NCBI RefSeq assembly: GCF_003953935.1
Contig: NZ_RXLQ01000003.1
Location: 547,203 to 587,955 of the forward strand
Source of the DNA: Massilia atriviolacea
GTDB taxonomy: Bacteria; Pseudomonadota; Gammaproteobacteria; Burkholderiales; Burkholderiaceae_D
Direction: 5' to 3'
Length of the DNA stretch: 40,753 bases
The translations under genes were made by a program, and so were the position numbers. The notes beneath the pieces were generated by a model. It was not told the origin of the DNA. It made no database searches and saw only the letters and a program-made list of their open reading frames with translations. The first letter of the stretch is position 1. Each line of letters starts with the position of its first letter. This document shows, in pieces, positions 17,709 to 26,481 of the stretch.

Positions 17709-19046
17709 TCAGGGCGCGCCCAGTTCGCGCGCGCGCGTGGCCGCCGCCGCGCGGTCGAAATTGACCGCGCCCTGCGCCGCCAGCTCGACCGCGCGCTGAT
17801 AGTAGCCCAGCGCCAGCTTGCCCTGGTTCAGGCGGTCCAGGCCGATGGCGAGGTTGAAGGCGTAGTCGGCGTTGTTCGGATTGGCGGAATAGGCGCGGAA
17901 GTAGTGCTGCTGGGCTTCCGGCCAGCGGCCCTGGCGCGCGTACAGGTTGCCGAGGGCGAACAGCAGCGGCCCGGAGTCGGGATTGCGCTCGGCCATGCGG
18001 CGCAGCCGGCCTTCGGACTGGCCGGGGTCGCCCTGGCGCACGCTGGACAGGCCGGCCAGCGCGTCGTTGTCGTTGGGATCGAGTTCGAGCAGGCGCGTGT
18101 AGATGCCGGCGGCCTGTTCGGCCTGGTTGTCGCGGGCGGCCAGGGCGGCCATGCCGAGCAGGGCGTCGCGGTTGTTCGGGTCTTGCCGCAGCACGGTCTG
18201 GTAGCTCTGGCGCGCGGCAAGCAGGTCGCCGTTGTTGTAGGCCGTAAAGCCATTCTGGAGCGCGGGGTTGACCTGCTCGGGCTTGCTGGCGCGCGCGACG
18301 CGGATCCCGCCCGACTCGGCCGCTACCGTGGCGCGCGGGCTGGCCGGTGGCGGCGCGGGCGCTGCCGCATTCTGTGTCGCCTGCTGCTGCAACTGCGCCA
18401 GGCGCATCGCCTCGTCCGGCGGAATCCGGTCGCGCGAGGAGGGCGGCGGCGTGTCCGGCACGACGGCCTGGACTGGCTGGGGCGGCAGCTCCGCGCCTGG
18501 CTGGGCGGCCACGACCGGCACCCCGGGGGCATCGGCGGAGCTCGCCAGCGGCTGGTTCTGGCCCGGCATCGGCACCATCGGCAAGCCCCGGCTGGAGCCG
18601 GGGCCGTACACCGCGTGCCAGTAGATGTAGCCGAACACGGCGCCGATCAGCAGGGCGATGCTGCCGAGCACGGCGATGCGGATGGTGCGCGCGTCCATCC
18701 GCGCCGCCATCGCGCGCTTCTGGGCCTTGACCCGGGGCGGCAGCGGCGGCGCGGCGTTGCGCGAGCGCCGGGGCGGCTCCGCTTGCGGATCGGGCGCAGC
18801 CATGCGCGGCGGCGGCTCGGGCGTGACGCCGATCGACGGCTCGGCGCGCGCGCCTGACGGCCCGGCGGCCGGCGCGGCATCGAGCGGCGACAGGGTCAGG
18901 GGTTCGCTCGCCGCGCGGGTTTCCTCCTGGGGCGCGAGCGCCAGCACCTCGTCGTAGGCTTCGGACGGCTTGGCCAGTTCCTCGTCGGGAACATGGTTTT
19001 GCTTGGCGCGCTCGGCTTTCTTGAGCGCCTGCATCAGGAGGCTCAT
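17709..19046 (-). CDS. MshN-like bitopic TPR protein
   Basis: 445 residues. It opens MSLLMQALKKAERAKQ, the counterpart of MSLINKMLQDLDARGSQ in plus-strand MshN, followed by a long Pro/Ala-rich cytosolic stretch, one membrane helix (about 121-143), another Pro/Gln-rich linker and at least four tetratricopeptide repeats (about 258-430: NPALQNGFTAYNNGDLLAAR, PNNRDALLGMAALAARDNQ, PNDNDALAGL, PNNADYAFNLAIGLDRLNQG). Such proteins sit between the AAA ATPase and the secretin in MSH and GspA/B-like systems and probably help secretin assembly through the cell wall. One base separates it from the secretin stop upstream. Confidence 0.85.
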   Translation of the reverse strand: MSLLMQALKKAERAKQNHVPDEELAKPSEAYDEVLALAPQEETRAASEPLTLSPLDAAPAAGPSGARAEPSIGVTPEPPPRMAAPDPQAEPPRRSRNAAPPLPPRVKAQKRAMAARMDARTIRIAVLGSIALLIGAVFGYIYWHAVYGPGSSRGLPMVPMPGQNQPLASSADAPGVPVVAAQPGAELPPQPVQAVVPDTPPPSSRDRIPPDEAMRLAQLQQQATQNAAAPAPPPASPRATVAAESGGIRVARASKPEQVNPALQNGFTAYNNGDLLAARQSYQTVLRQDPNNRDALLGMAALAARDNQAEQAAGIYTRLLELDPNDNDALAGLSSVRQGDPGQSEGRLRRMAERNPDSGPLLFALGNLYARQGRWPEAQQHYFRAYSANPNNADYAFNLAIGLDRLNQGKLALGYYQRAVELAAQGAVNFDRAAAATRARELGAP

Positions 19047-19047
19047 C

Positions 19048-20907
19048 TCAGTTCACCTTCACGCGCACGGGTTCGGAGTAGGGCTCGGAGGCGGCGTTGC
19101 TGTCCGGCAGCAGGTAGCGGTAATCCTTGTAGTCGCCATTCACGCTGGCATTCTTGACCACCACCGGGCGGATGAAAATCACCAGTTCGGTCTTGCTGAC
19201 TTTTTCGTTGCGGTAGGCGAACAGCTGGCCGAACAGCGGCAGCTTGCCCGCGCCCGGCACGGCATCCTTGGCGTTGTCGACCGAGTCCTGCATCAGCCCG
19301 CCCAGCACGGAAATATCGCCGCTGTAGACCTTGAGGATCGATTCGATTTCGCGCGCCTGGATCACCGGCACCTGGCTGGTGACCTTTTCGGCGGCCAGGG
19401 CCGGATTCGGGTCCTGCACGTAGCCGACGATGCGGGTGATGGTCGGGCGCACGTTGAGGGTCACTTCGTCGCTGTCGGCAATCTGCGGCGTGACGCTCAT
19501 GACGAAGCCGACCGGCACCGTCTCGAGTTTCGATTCGTAGGTGGCCGGCGTGGTGACGTTGCCGTTCACGCCGATCACGGCGGGCGTGACCTTGATGGTG
19601 AAAAAGACGTTGTTGTCGACCACTTTCAGCATCGCGGTCTGGTTGTTCAGCACGCTGATCTTGGGGCTGGACAGCACCTTGACCTTGCCGAACGATTCGA
19701 GCAGCTGGATGGCGGCGCTGATATTGCCCAGCGCCGAGGCCGGGTTGACGTAATTGAGGCTGAACACGCCGGGCGAGGTGCCGACCGCCACGTTCGACAA
19801 CAGCGGCCCGGTGCCGACCTTGTTCTGGTTCACGGAAAAGCCGGTCGTGCCCTCGCGCAGGCGGCTCCAGTTGATGCCTTGCTGGTACTGGTCGGACAGT
19901 TGCACTTCGATGATGGTCGCTTCGATCAGCACCTGGCGCTTGGCGCTGCCCAGCACGACGTCGAGGAATTGCTGGACTTTTTCGTGCTGGCGTCCGGTCG
20001 CGCGCACGGCCAGCAAGCCGCCTTCGGCGTTGACGATCACCGACGGCGCATTGCGCTGGCGCTCGCCGGACGATGCGTTGAAGGCGGCCAGCACATTGTC
20101 GGGCACCGGCTGGGGCGCCGCCTGCGCTGGCTGATTCGGCGCCGCGGGCGGCGCGCCGGGCGCGGCCTGGACCGCCGGCGGCGGCAGCGACGAGATCGTG
20201 CTCGGCGCATCGTTCAACGTCGTTTCGCGCAGCATGTCGCGGATATTCTTTTCCAGGCTGCCCCAGAAGTTGTTTTCGGACCGGTTGGTGACCGAGGTGG
20301 TCGAATTGTTGTTGCCCGAGCCGCCAGCGCCGGCCGCCGCGCCGCCGCTCGTCGTGCCGTTGGCGTTGGTCAGGGTCGGGGAACTCGAACCGCCGCCGGC
20401 GGTCGAAATCTGGGTGGCGATATTCACGCTGCTGTTGGTGCTGCGCGCCATGTTGACGTAATCGACCCTGTAATTACGCCACACCGGGGTGTCGGGCAAG
20501 ACGGTCAGGGTGCTGCCGTCGATGTCGTAGCGCATGTCCACCTGGCGCGAAATGCGGGTCAGCAACTGCGGCAGGGTCTGGTCGAGCGCATTCAGGGTGA
20601 CCGTGCCTTCGATGCCGGGGTGGATGTCCACGTTCAGGCGGGCGTCGCGCGCCAGCGCAAACAGCAGCGACTGCACCGGCACCTTGTGCACCGTCACGCT
20701 GTAGGTTTCGACCTTGGGCGTGGCCCTGGGCGGCGGCAGCGGCGCGCTGTGCAGCACCGGGTCGGGAATGCGCCCGGCCGCGCGCGGCGTTTCCGTCACA
20801 TGCGAGGGAGAACCGGTCATGGTGGGCGTGGCACACGCGCTCAAGACGGCGCAGACAATGGCGGTGCCGGCGGTGCCCAGCGAGGAAACGGGTTTTTTCA
20901 GGGTCAT
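19048..20907 (-). CDS. MshL/GspD-type outer-membrane secretin (lipoprotein)
   Basis: 619 residues from the ATG at 20907; the longer frame adds an Arg/Pro-rich stretch with no signal. A lipobox (VLSA then C25) marks it as a lipoprotein, unusual for GspD but normal for MshL. A secretin N-terminal domain (about 80-170, VPVQSLLFALARDARLNVDI) is followed by an Asn/Gly/Ser-rich linker (about 188-235). The secretin core then has LESFGKVKVLSSPKISVLNN, VPVGFVMSVTPQI, the VPGAGKLPLFGQLF motif and TELVIFIRPVVV at the C terminus. It would form the outer-membrane channel for the filament or its substrates. It lies 67 bases after the AAA-ATPase stop. Confidence 0.93.
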   Translation of the reverse strand: MTLKKPVSSLGTAGTAIVCAVLSACATPTMTGSPSHVTETPRAAGRIPDPVLHSAPLPPPRATPKVETYSVTVHKVPVQSLLFALARDARLNVDIHPGIEGTVTLNALDQTLPQLLTRISRQVDMRYDIDGSTLTVLPDTPVWRNYRVDYVNMARSTNSSVNIATQISTAGGGSSSPTLTNANGTTSGGAAAGAGGSGNNNSTTSVTNRSENNFWGSLEKNIRDMLRETTLNDAPSTISSLPPPAVQAAPGAPPAAPNQPAQAAPQPVPDNVLAAFNASSGERQRNAPSVIVNAEGGLLAVRATGRQHEKVQQFLDVVLGSAKRQVLIEATIIEVQLSDQYQQGINWSRLREGTTGFSVNQNKVGTGPLLSNVAVGTSPGVFSLNYVNPASALGNISAAIQLLESFGKVKVLSSPKISVLNNQTAMLKVVDNNVFFTIKVTPAVIGVNGNVTTPATYESKLETVPVGFVMSVTPQIADSDEVTLNVRPTITRIVGYVQDPNPALAAEKVTSQVPVIQAREIESILKVYSGDISVLGGLMQDSVDNAKDAVPGAGKLPLFGQLFAYRNEKVSKTELVIFIRPVVVKNASVNGDYKDYRYLLPDSNAASEPYSEPVRVKVN

Positions 20908-20974
20908 TGGTGCGCTCTTGAGTGCCAAGGCACAATAATGGCCGAAAAGTAAGCGTGGGGCAATTGGCACACGC

Positions 20975-21883
20975 CTAATGGAAGAAGATGCTGCGCGAAA
21001 CCAGCCATGCCAGCAACGCGAGCGTGGCAAGGCCGCCGACGGACAGGGCCAGCGTCCTGCCCGGGCGCCGTTGTGTGCTGGCAAAGGCGCAGTCGGCGAT
21101 GGCGGCCTGGGCGTGGCGCGCTTCGACCTTGTCGGACTCGTCGATGTAGGCCGCCATCAGCGCTTTGTCGGCCAGGATATTGATGCGGCGGACGATGCCT
21201 TGCGACACGCGCGCGATCCGTCTGGTGGCGGCGGCGCTGAACACGGCCGGGCCGTTGTAGCCGGCCGCGTGCAGGCGAAAGGCCAGGAAGTCGGGAATCA
21301 CGTCGGGCGGCATGGCCGGCACCACGAAGTGGTGGGTGATGCGTTCCTTGAACTGGCGCATGCCGGGCAGGTCCAGGTGTTCGTCGAGCTCGGGTTGTCC
21401 GAACAGCACGATCTGCAGCAGCTTGTGGCGCGCCGTTTCCAGGTTCGAGAACAGGCGCACTTCCTCCAGCGTTGCCAGCGGCATGGCCTGGGCTTCCTCG
21501 ACCAGCAGCACCACCTGCCTGCCGGCGCTGTGGCGGGCGATCAGGTCCGCCTGCAGCAGGCGCGTGACTTCGTCGATGCGCTTGCCGCTCACATCGAGTT
21601 CCAGCTCGCCGGCGATGGCGTAGGCGACCTCGGTGTTCTTCAGGGTGGGATTGGCCAGGTAGATGACGTCGATCCGCTTGGGCAGCTGGTGTTCCAGCAT
21701 GCGGCACAGCATGGTCTTGCCGCTGCCCACTTCGCCGGTGACCTTGACGATGCCTTCGCCGTGCTCGACCGCGTAGAGCAGGGCGTCGAGGATCTCGCCG
21801 CGCGTGTTGCCGGCATAAAAGAAGGCCGGGTTGGGCGTGATGCCGAAGGGGGACTGGTGCAGGCCGAAGTGTTTGTGGTACAT
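20975..21883 (-). CDS. ExeA/MshM-type AAA ATPase
   Basis: 302 residues from the ATG at 21883 (MYHKHFGLHQSPFGITPNP), chosen because MshM on the plus strand begins in the same way at the same residue; a start at 21901 would overlap the ABC gene. Walker A GEVGSGKT is at 50-57 and Walker B-like VVLLVEEAQAM near 120. The sensor region has LLQIVLFGQPEL, and the C terminus ends in one membrane helix (about 278-298). There is no C-terminal peptidoglycan-binding domain like that of Aeromonas ExeA. These proteins help the secretin cross the cell wall. The gene starts five bases after the ABC ATPase stop. Confidence 0.9.
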   Translation of the reverse strand: MYHKHFGLHQSPFGITPNPAFFYAGNTRGEILDALLYAVEHGEGIVKVTGEVGSGKTMLCRMLEHQLPKRIDVIYLANPTLKNTEVAYAIAGELELDVSGKRIDEVTRLLQADLIARHSAGRQVVLLVEEAQAMPLATLEEVRLFSNLETARHKLLQIVLFGQPELDEHLDLPGMRQFKERITHHFVVPAMPPDVIPDFLAFRLHAAGYNGPAVFSAAATRRIARVSQGIVRRINILADKALMAAYIDESDKVEARHAQAAIADCAFASTQRRPGRTLALSVGGLATLALLAWLVSRSIFFH

Positions 21884-21888
21884 GGAGT

Positions 21889-22605
21889 TCAGCCGACGCA
21901 TGCGAGGAAGGCCTGTTCCAGCGTGGCCGCGCCATAGGCGTGGCGGCAGGCGGCCGGGGTGCCGGTGAAGCGCAGCTTGCCGCCGTGCAGGATGGCCATG
22001 CGGTCGCACAGTTCCTCGATGTCGGCCAGGGCGTGCGAGCTGAAGAACACGGTGGCGCCGCCGCTGCGCGCGTGCAACAGGCGCTCTTTCAGGCAGGCGC
22101 GCGCCTTGGGGTCGAGTCCGTTCATGGGTTCGTCGAGCACGTACGCTTGTTTGTTGGCGAGAAAGCAGGCGGCCAGGCCGAGCTTCTGGGTCATGCCTGT
22201 CGAGTGCTTGCGCACGGGCAGGGACAGGGCCGCATGGTCGAGGTCGAGCGCGTCGAGCATGGCGTGGGCGGCCTGGGCATCGTAGCGGCGGCCGTGCAGT
22301 CTCGCCATGTACTTGAGGAATTCGGCGCCGCTCAGGTAGTAGGGCGGCATGAAGCGTTCGGGCAGGAAGGCGAGCGGGCTGCGCGCCCCCGGTTCGCGGT
22401 GGCTGCGGCCGAAGATGTCGATGCTGCCGCTGTCGACGCCGACAAAATCGAACAGGCATTTGAGCAGGCTGGTCTTGCCGGCGCCGTTGACCCCGACCAG
22501 GCCCACGCATTCGCCGGGCGCGATGTCGAGGTCGATCCCTTCCAGCACCGGCGTGCCGGCGTAGCGTTTGACTAGCTGGCGAAAGCGCAGCGCGGGTGTG
22601 CTCAT
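21889..22605 (-). CDS. ABC transporter ATP-binding protein, first gene of the secretion operon
   Basis: 238 residues from the ATG at 22605. A GTG at 22683 would add 26 residues without family character; neither start has a clear Shine-Dalgarno sequence. Walker A GVNGAGKT is at 38-45, the signature STGMTQ at 135-140, Walker B AYVLDEP at 154-160 with D-loop GLDP, and the switch His at 191. The signature and the short length are like those of ABC-2 (NosF/CcmA/GldA-type) ATPases, which fits the ABC-2 permease at 10573-11310. In Myxococcus the PilH/PilI pair plays such a role in pilus assembly. Position first in the operon suggests that the transporter is an integral part of this machine. Confidence 0.9.
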   Translation of the reverse strand: MSTPALRFRQLVKRYAGTPVLEGIDLDIAPGECVGLVGVNGAGKTSLLKCLFDFVGVDSGSIDIFGRSHREPGARSPLAFLPERFMPPYYLSGAEFLKYMARLHGRRYDAQAAHAMLDALDLDHAALSLPVRKHSTGMTQKLGLAACFLANKQAYVLDEPMNGLDPKARACLKERLLHARSGGATVFFSSHALADIEELCDRMAILHGGKLRFTGTPAACRHAYGAATLEQAFLACVG

Positions 22606-22721
22606 GTTGGCAATGTTGGCGAGTCTGGCAAGGTTGAGCAGGGAACGAGGCTCCGACTGTAGCGCATTCAGTGTCGCTTGCACAATGGTTGCACATCACT
22701 ACGACACAAAATCATTCTGAA

Positions 22722-22751
22722 TGTAAAAAACGAGTGTTTCTGGAATAGAAT
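22722..22751 (+). promoter_or_regulatory. Possible promoter of the mshE operon
   Basis: TGTAAA (22722-22727) and TAGAAT (22746-22751) are separated by 18 bases. The -10 is close to consensus, the -35 is weak. It would give a long leader that includes the palindromic repeat at 22807-22878. The region 22606-22940 must hold the start signals of both divergent operons; I could not place the minus-strand promoter with any certainty. Confidence 0.3.
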
Positions 22752-22800
22752 AGTTCGACGGTCTCGCGCCTGCGCATGCAGAACACCGCTAACTGCAGAA

Positions 22801-22882
22801 CTGTCGCCCCCGCGCAGGCGGGGGTCCAGGTTTGGCCGCTCAGTCGGGAAACGAATGGATTCCCGCCTGCGCGGGAATGACG
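22801..22882. repeat. Paired-hairpin dispersed repeat in the divergent promoter region
   Basis: Two hairpins: CCCCCGC-GCAG-GCGGGGG (22807-22824) and ATTCCCGC-CTGC-GCGGGAAT (22859-22878). Their cores are reverse complements of one another, so the whole unit is also a larger inverted repeat. Sequences of the type CCCGCCTGCGCGGGAATGAC are scattered through many proteobacterial genomes as short non-coding mobile or REP-like units. Its insertion here, between the two start regions, could separate or alter their regulation. Confidence 0.8.
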
Positions 22883-22940
22883 GTTTGAACGATAGCGAAG
22901 GCCGTCTTATTCACTCGACAAGCATTCAACAAGGGTCTTC

Positions 22941-24644
22941 ATGGCACGGCCAGAAAAAGTTCGCCTCGGCGAAATCCTCGTCCAGCAAAAGCTGTTATCC
23001 GAAGATCAACTGGGTGCGGCGTTGCAAGACCAGAAGCGCACCGGCCGCAAGCTCGGCCGCGTGTTTATCGAAAACGGTTTCGTCACCGAGGAACAGATCT
23101 CCGGCGCGCTGGCCAAGCAGCTCGACATTCCTTATATTAACCTCAAGTTTTACAACACCAACCCCGACATCGTGCGCCTGTTGCCGGAAACGCAGGCGCG
23201 CCGCTTCCGCGCCATCGCGCTGGAAGACCGCCGCGGCGCGCTGCTGATCGGCATGTCCGACCCGACCGACCTGTTCGCCTACGACGAGATCGCGCGCCTG
23301 GTGAAACGCAATATCGAGCTGGCCGTGGTCAACGAGACCGAGGTGCTGGCCGCGATCGACCGCATCTACCGCCGCACCGACGAGATCACCGACTTCGCGC
23401 GCGAGCTGGAACAGGACCTGGGCGACAGCTTCGTCGACTTCGGCACCCTGGCCGCCAATCCGGGCCTGGAAGAAGCGCCCATCGTCAAGCTGCTGCAATC
23501 GGTGTTCGACGACGCCACCCAGGTGCGCGCCTCGGACATCCACATCGAACCGCAGGAAACGCGGCTGCAGATCCGCTTTCGCATCGACGGCGTGCTGCAC
23601 CTGCAAACCGAGGCCGATATCAAGATCGCCACGCCGCTGGCGCTGCGCCTCAAGCTCATGTCCGACCTCGACATTTCCGAAAAGCGCTTGCCGCAGGACG
23701 GCCGCTTTGCCGTCAAGGTCAAGCAGCAGCGCATCGACGTGCGGATTTCGACCATGCCGACCCAGTACGGCGAATCGGTGGTGATGCGGCTCCTGAACCA
23801 GGGCGGCACCACCCTGCGCCTGGACGCGATCGGGATGCCGGCGCGCCTGGTGGAAAAATTCCGCGCCATCGTGCAGCGCCCCAACGGCCTGGTGCTGGTC
23901 ACCGGCCCCACGGGGAGCGGCAAGACCACCACCCTGTACAGCGCGCTGTCGGAACTCAATTCGGTCGAGAAAAAACTGATCACGGTCGAAGACCCGGTCG
24001 AGTACCGCCTGCCGGGCATTAACCAGGTCCAGGTCAACGACAAGATCGAGCTGTCCTTCGCGCGCGTGCTGCGCTCGGCGCTGCGCCAGGATCCCGACAT
24101 CGTCCTGGTGGGCGAGATGCGCGACCAGGAAACCGCCCAGATCGGCCTGCGCGCCGCCATGACGGGTCACCTGGTGCTGTCGACCCTGCACACCAACGAT
24201 GCCGCCAGCACCCCGCTGCGCCTGATGGACATGGGCGTGCCGCGCTACATGGTGGGCAGCTCGCTGCAGGCGGTGCTGGCGCAGCGCCTGGTGCGGGTGA
24301 TCTGCGAAAGCTGCAGCGCCACCTATCAGCCGACCCCGGCGGAGCGCGAATGGCTGCGCGCCGAACTGCGCGAGCTGGCCGACACCACCCAGTTCTACCA
24401 CGGAAAAGGATGCTCGCATTGCAACGGCATGGGCTACCGCGGCCGTACCGGCGTGTACGAGCTGCTCGAAATGACCTCGGCCGTGGTGGACGCCGCCAAC
24501 CATCCCGACCCGGCGCACTTCCTCAAGGCCGCGCACGCCGAAATGCAGGGCGAGACCCTGCGCCGCCATGGCGTGCAGCTGGCCGTGCAGGGCCGCACCA
24601 CGATCGCCGAAGCGATGCGCATCAGTAACCAGATCGAGGATTAA
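22941..24644 (+). CDS. mshE: MSHA pilus assembly ATPase MshE
   Basis: 567 residues; the ATG at 22941 follows AAGGG. The N-terminal MshEN domain has two 24-residue motifs with a five-residue spacer (KRTGR). The first starts RLG at residue 8 and ends Gln at 31; the second starts KLG and ends Gln at 60, with the hydrophobic positions kept. This is the c-di-GMP receptor layout known from Vibrio MshE, although the central Gly of motif 1 is Lys here. The ATPase part has GPTGSGKTTT, DPDIVLVGEMRDQETAQ, TGHLVLSTLHTND and zinc cysteines (CESC, CSHC). It drives extension of the MSHA pilus from the cytosol. First gene of the plus-strand locus. Confidence 0.95.
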   Translation: MARPEKVRLGEILVQQKLLSEDQLGAALQDQKRTGRKLGRVFIENGFVTEEQISGALAKQLDIPYINLKFYNTNPDIVRLLPETQARRFRAIALEDRRGALLIGMSDPTDLFAYDEIARLVKRNIELAVVNETEVLAAIDRIYRRTDEITDFARELEQDLGDSFVDFGTLAANPGLEEAPIVKLLQSVFDDATQVRASDIHIEPQETRLQIRFRIDGVLHLQTEADIKIATPLALRLKLMSDLDISEKRLPQDGRFAVKVKQQRIDVRISTMPTQYGESVVMRLLNQGGTTLRLDAIGMPARLVEKFRAIVQRPNGLVLVTGPTGSGKTTTLYSALSELNSVEKKLITVEDPVEYRLPGINQVQVNDKIELSFARVLRSALRQDPDIVLVGEMRDQETAQIGLRAAMTGHLVLSTLHTNDAASTPLRLMDMGVPRYMVGSSLQAVLAQRLVRVICESCSATYQPTPAEREWLRAELRELADTTQFYHGKGCSHCNGMGYRGRTGVYELLEMTSAVVDAANHPDPAHFLKAAHAEMQGETLRRHGVQLAVQGRTTIAEAMRISNQIED

Positions 24645-24647
24645 ACC

Positions 24648-25883
24648 GTGCCGTTTTTCGCCTACAAGGGACGCAATGCCAAAGGCGAGCTGATGCAAGG
24701 CGTGCTGGAAGGCGCCGACAGCGGGGCCGTGGCCGACCAGTTGTTCGGCAACGGCGTCACGCCGCTCGACATCACCCAGACCAGCCGCGCCGTCACCACC
24801 GGCGGCGAGGAAGAGGGCTTTTTCGCCCGTCTGTTCGAGAAGAAAGTCACCTCGATGGACGTGCAGTTGTTCAGCCGTCAACTCTACACCCTGCTCAAAT
24901 CGGGCGTGCCGATCATGCGCGGGCTGGCCGGCCTGCAGGAGTCGGCCATCAGCAAGTCCTTCGGCAAGGTCATCAAGGATCTGCGCGAATCGCTCGATTC
25001 GGGCCGCGAACTGTCGGCCGCCATGCGCCGCCACCCGACCGTGTTTTCCAACTTTTACCTGTCGATGGTGCGCGTGGGCGAGATGACCGGGCGCCTGGAA
25101 GACGTGTTCCTGCGCCTGTTCGACCACCTCGAATTCGACCGCGACATGCGCGAAAGGGTGAAGACCGCCACGCGCTACCCGACCTTCGTCATGATCGCCA
25201 TGCTGCTGGCGATGATCGTGGTGAATATTTTCGTCATTCCCCAGTTCGTGAAGGTGTTCGAAAGCTTCAATTCCCAGCTGCCGCTGATGACCCGCATCCT
25301 GATCGGCAGTTCGAACTTCATGGTGCGCTTCTGGCCGGCGCTGCTGGCGGGCGCGCTGGTGGCGTTTTTCGGCTGGCGCGCCTACATCAATTCGACCGAC
25401 GGCCGCATGTGGTGGGACCGCGTGCGCCTGCGCCTGCCGATTGCCGGCAAGATCATCCTGAAAGGCACCATGGCGCGCTTTGCGCGCAGTTTCGCGCTGT
25501 CCATGAAGAGCGGGGTGCCGATGGTGCAGGCGCTGACGGTGGTGTCGCAAACGGTCGACAATGCCTACCTGGCCTCGCGCGTGGAACAGATGCGCGACGG
25601 CGTCGAGCGCGGCGAGAGCATCCTGCGCACCGGGGTCGCGGCCGGGGTGTTTACGCCGATCGTGCTGCAGATGATCGCGGTGGGCGAAGAAACCGGTTCG
25701 CTCGACGACCTGATGGATGAAATCGGGCAGATGTACGAGCGCGAAGTGGACTACGAACTGAAAACCCTGTCGGCCCAGATCGAGCCGATCATGATCGTGT
25801 TCCTGGGGGCGATGGTGCTGGTGCTGGCGCTCGGCATTTTCCTGCCGATCTGGGACCTGGGCAAAGCCGCTTTGCATAAATGA
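24648..25883 (+). CDS. mshG: MSHA biogenesis platform protein MshG (GspF family)
   Basis: 411 residues. The start is GTG at 24648 with GAGGA upstream, four bases after the mshE stop. It opens VPFFAYKGRNAKGE, the family start. It has two T2SSF domains (LFSRQLYTLLKSGVPIM; RFARSFALSMKSGVPMVQAL) with GEMTG and GEETGSLDDL after each, and membrane helices around 175-197, 225-245 and 382-404. It is the inner-membrane platform worked by MshE. Its stop overlaps the next start (ATGA, 25880-25883). Confidence 0.94.
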   Translation: MPFFAYKGRNAKGELMQGVLEGADSGAVADQLFGNGVTPLDITQTSRAVTTGGEEEGFFARLFEKKVTSMDVQLFSRQLYTLLKSGVPIMRGLAGLQESAISKSFGKVIKDLRESLDSGRELSAAMRRHPTVFSNFYLSMVRVGEMTGRLEDVFLRLFDHLEFDRDMRERVKTATRYPTFVMIAMLLAMIVVNIFVIPQFVKVFESFNSQLPLMTRILIGSSNFMVRFWPALLAGALVAFFGWRAYINSTDGRMWWDRVRLRLPIAGKIILKGTMARFARSFALSMKSGVPMVQALTVVSQTVDNAYLASRVEQMRDGVERGESILRTGVAAGVFTPIVLQMIAVGEETGSLDDLMDEIGQMYEREVDYELKTLSAQIEPIMIVFLGAMVLVLALGIFLPIWDLGKAALHK

Positions 25884-26401
25884 GACAGATTGCCACCCCG
25901 TCAAGTTTGTCAAGTCCGCGCGGCTTTTCGCTGCTGGAACTGGCGGTATGCACGGTGGTGGTGGCGGTCTTGATCGGTGTGCTTTTACAACGCTTGCTGG
26001 ACTATCGCGAACGGGCCGAAATGGCCGCCGTCGAGCAGCTCGCCGGCGTGCTGCGCACCGCGCTGGCCTTGAAGGTCGGCCAGTTGCAGGCGCGCGGCAG
26101 GGAGTCGGACATCGCCTCCCTTGCAGGGACAAATCCGATCGAGCTGCTGGCCGAGAAACCGCGCAATTATGCCGGCGAATTCTTCACGCCGACGGCGCAG
26201 CAGGTCGCGCCGGGGAACTGGTATTTCGACCGCAAGACGAAATCCTTGGTGTACTTGATAAGTAAGGAAAAAAAATTTCCACAAGGCACCGTGACACGGA
26301 TAAATTTCAAGGTAGAATTCTCTCGCTTGCCCACAATCCCCGCCAAGCAGAGTGGTACGCCAGAGTCACGGACCGTTGCCCTTACTCAAGTTAATAGTTA
26401 A
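25880..26401 (+). CDS. MshF/MshB-like prepilin-type protein
   Basis: 173 residues. A 15-residue leader ends RG, followed by FSLLELAVCTVVVAVLIGVLL: a prepilin cleavage site with E+5. The body has helices (RAEMAAVEQLAGVLRTALAL) and a C-terminal NWYFDRKTKSLVYLI segment that resembles MshF and GspG-like folds. By position between mshG and mshA it corresponds to mshF/mshB of Vibrio; the locus has one gene where Vibrio has two, and I cannot tell which it represents. The last ~150 bases are AT-richer than the neighbours. Translationally coupled to mshG. Confidence 0.72.
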   Translation: MRQIATPSSLSSPRGFSLLELAVCTVVVAVLIGVLLQRLLDYRERAEMAAVEQLAGVLRTALALKVGQLQARGRESDIASLAGTNPIELLAEKPRNYAGEFFTPTAQQVAPGNWYFDRKTKSLVYLISKEKKFPQGTVTRINFKVEFSRLPTIPAKQSGTPESRTVALTQVNS

Positions 26402-26481
26402 ACCGCCGTTAAAGATGACGGTACTCGTGTTTCTGTTACGCACCTCATTACTCACTGCTTAAAACGAATTTGGAGATCCAC

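Noticed and set aside
22801-22882. Rho-independent terminator or CRISPR repeat
   Set aside because: Two hairpins with related cores, no T tract and no regular repeat-spacer series; it fits a dispersed palindromic repeat instead.
22995-26132. 1045-residue open frame antisense to mshE and mshG
   Set aside because: It spans two clear genes and begins inside a third; its sequence is low-complexity shadow coding without motifs.
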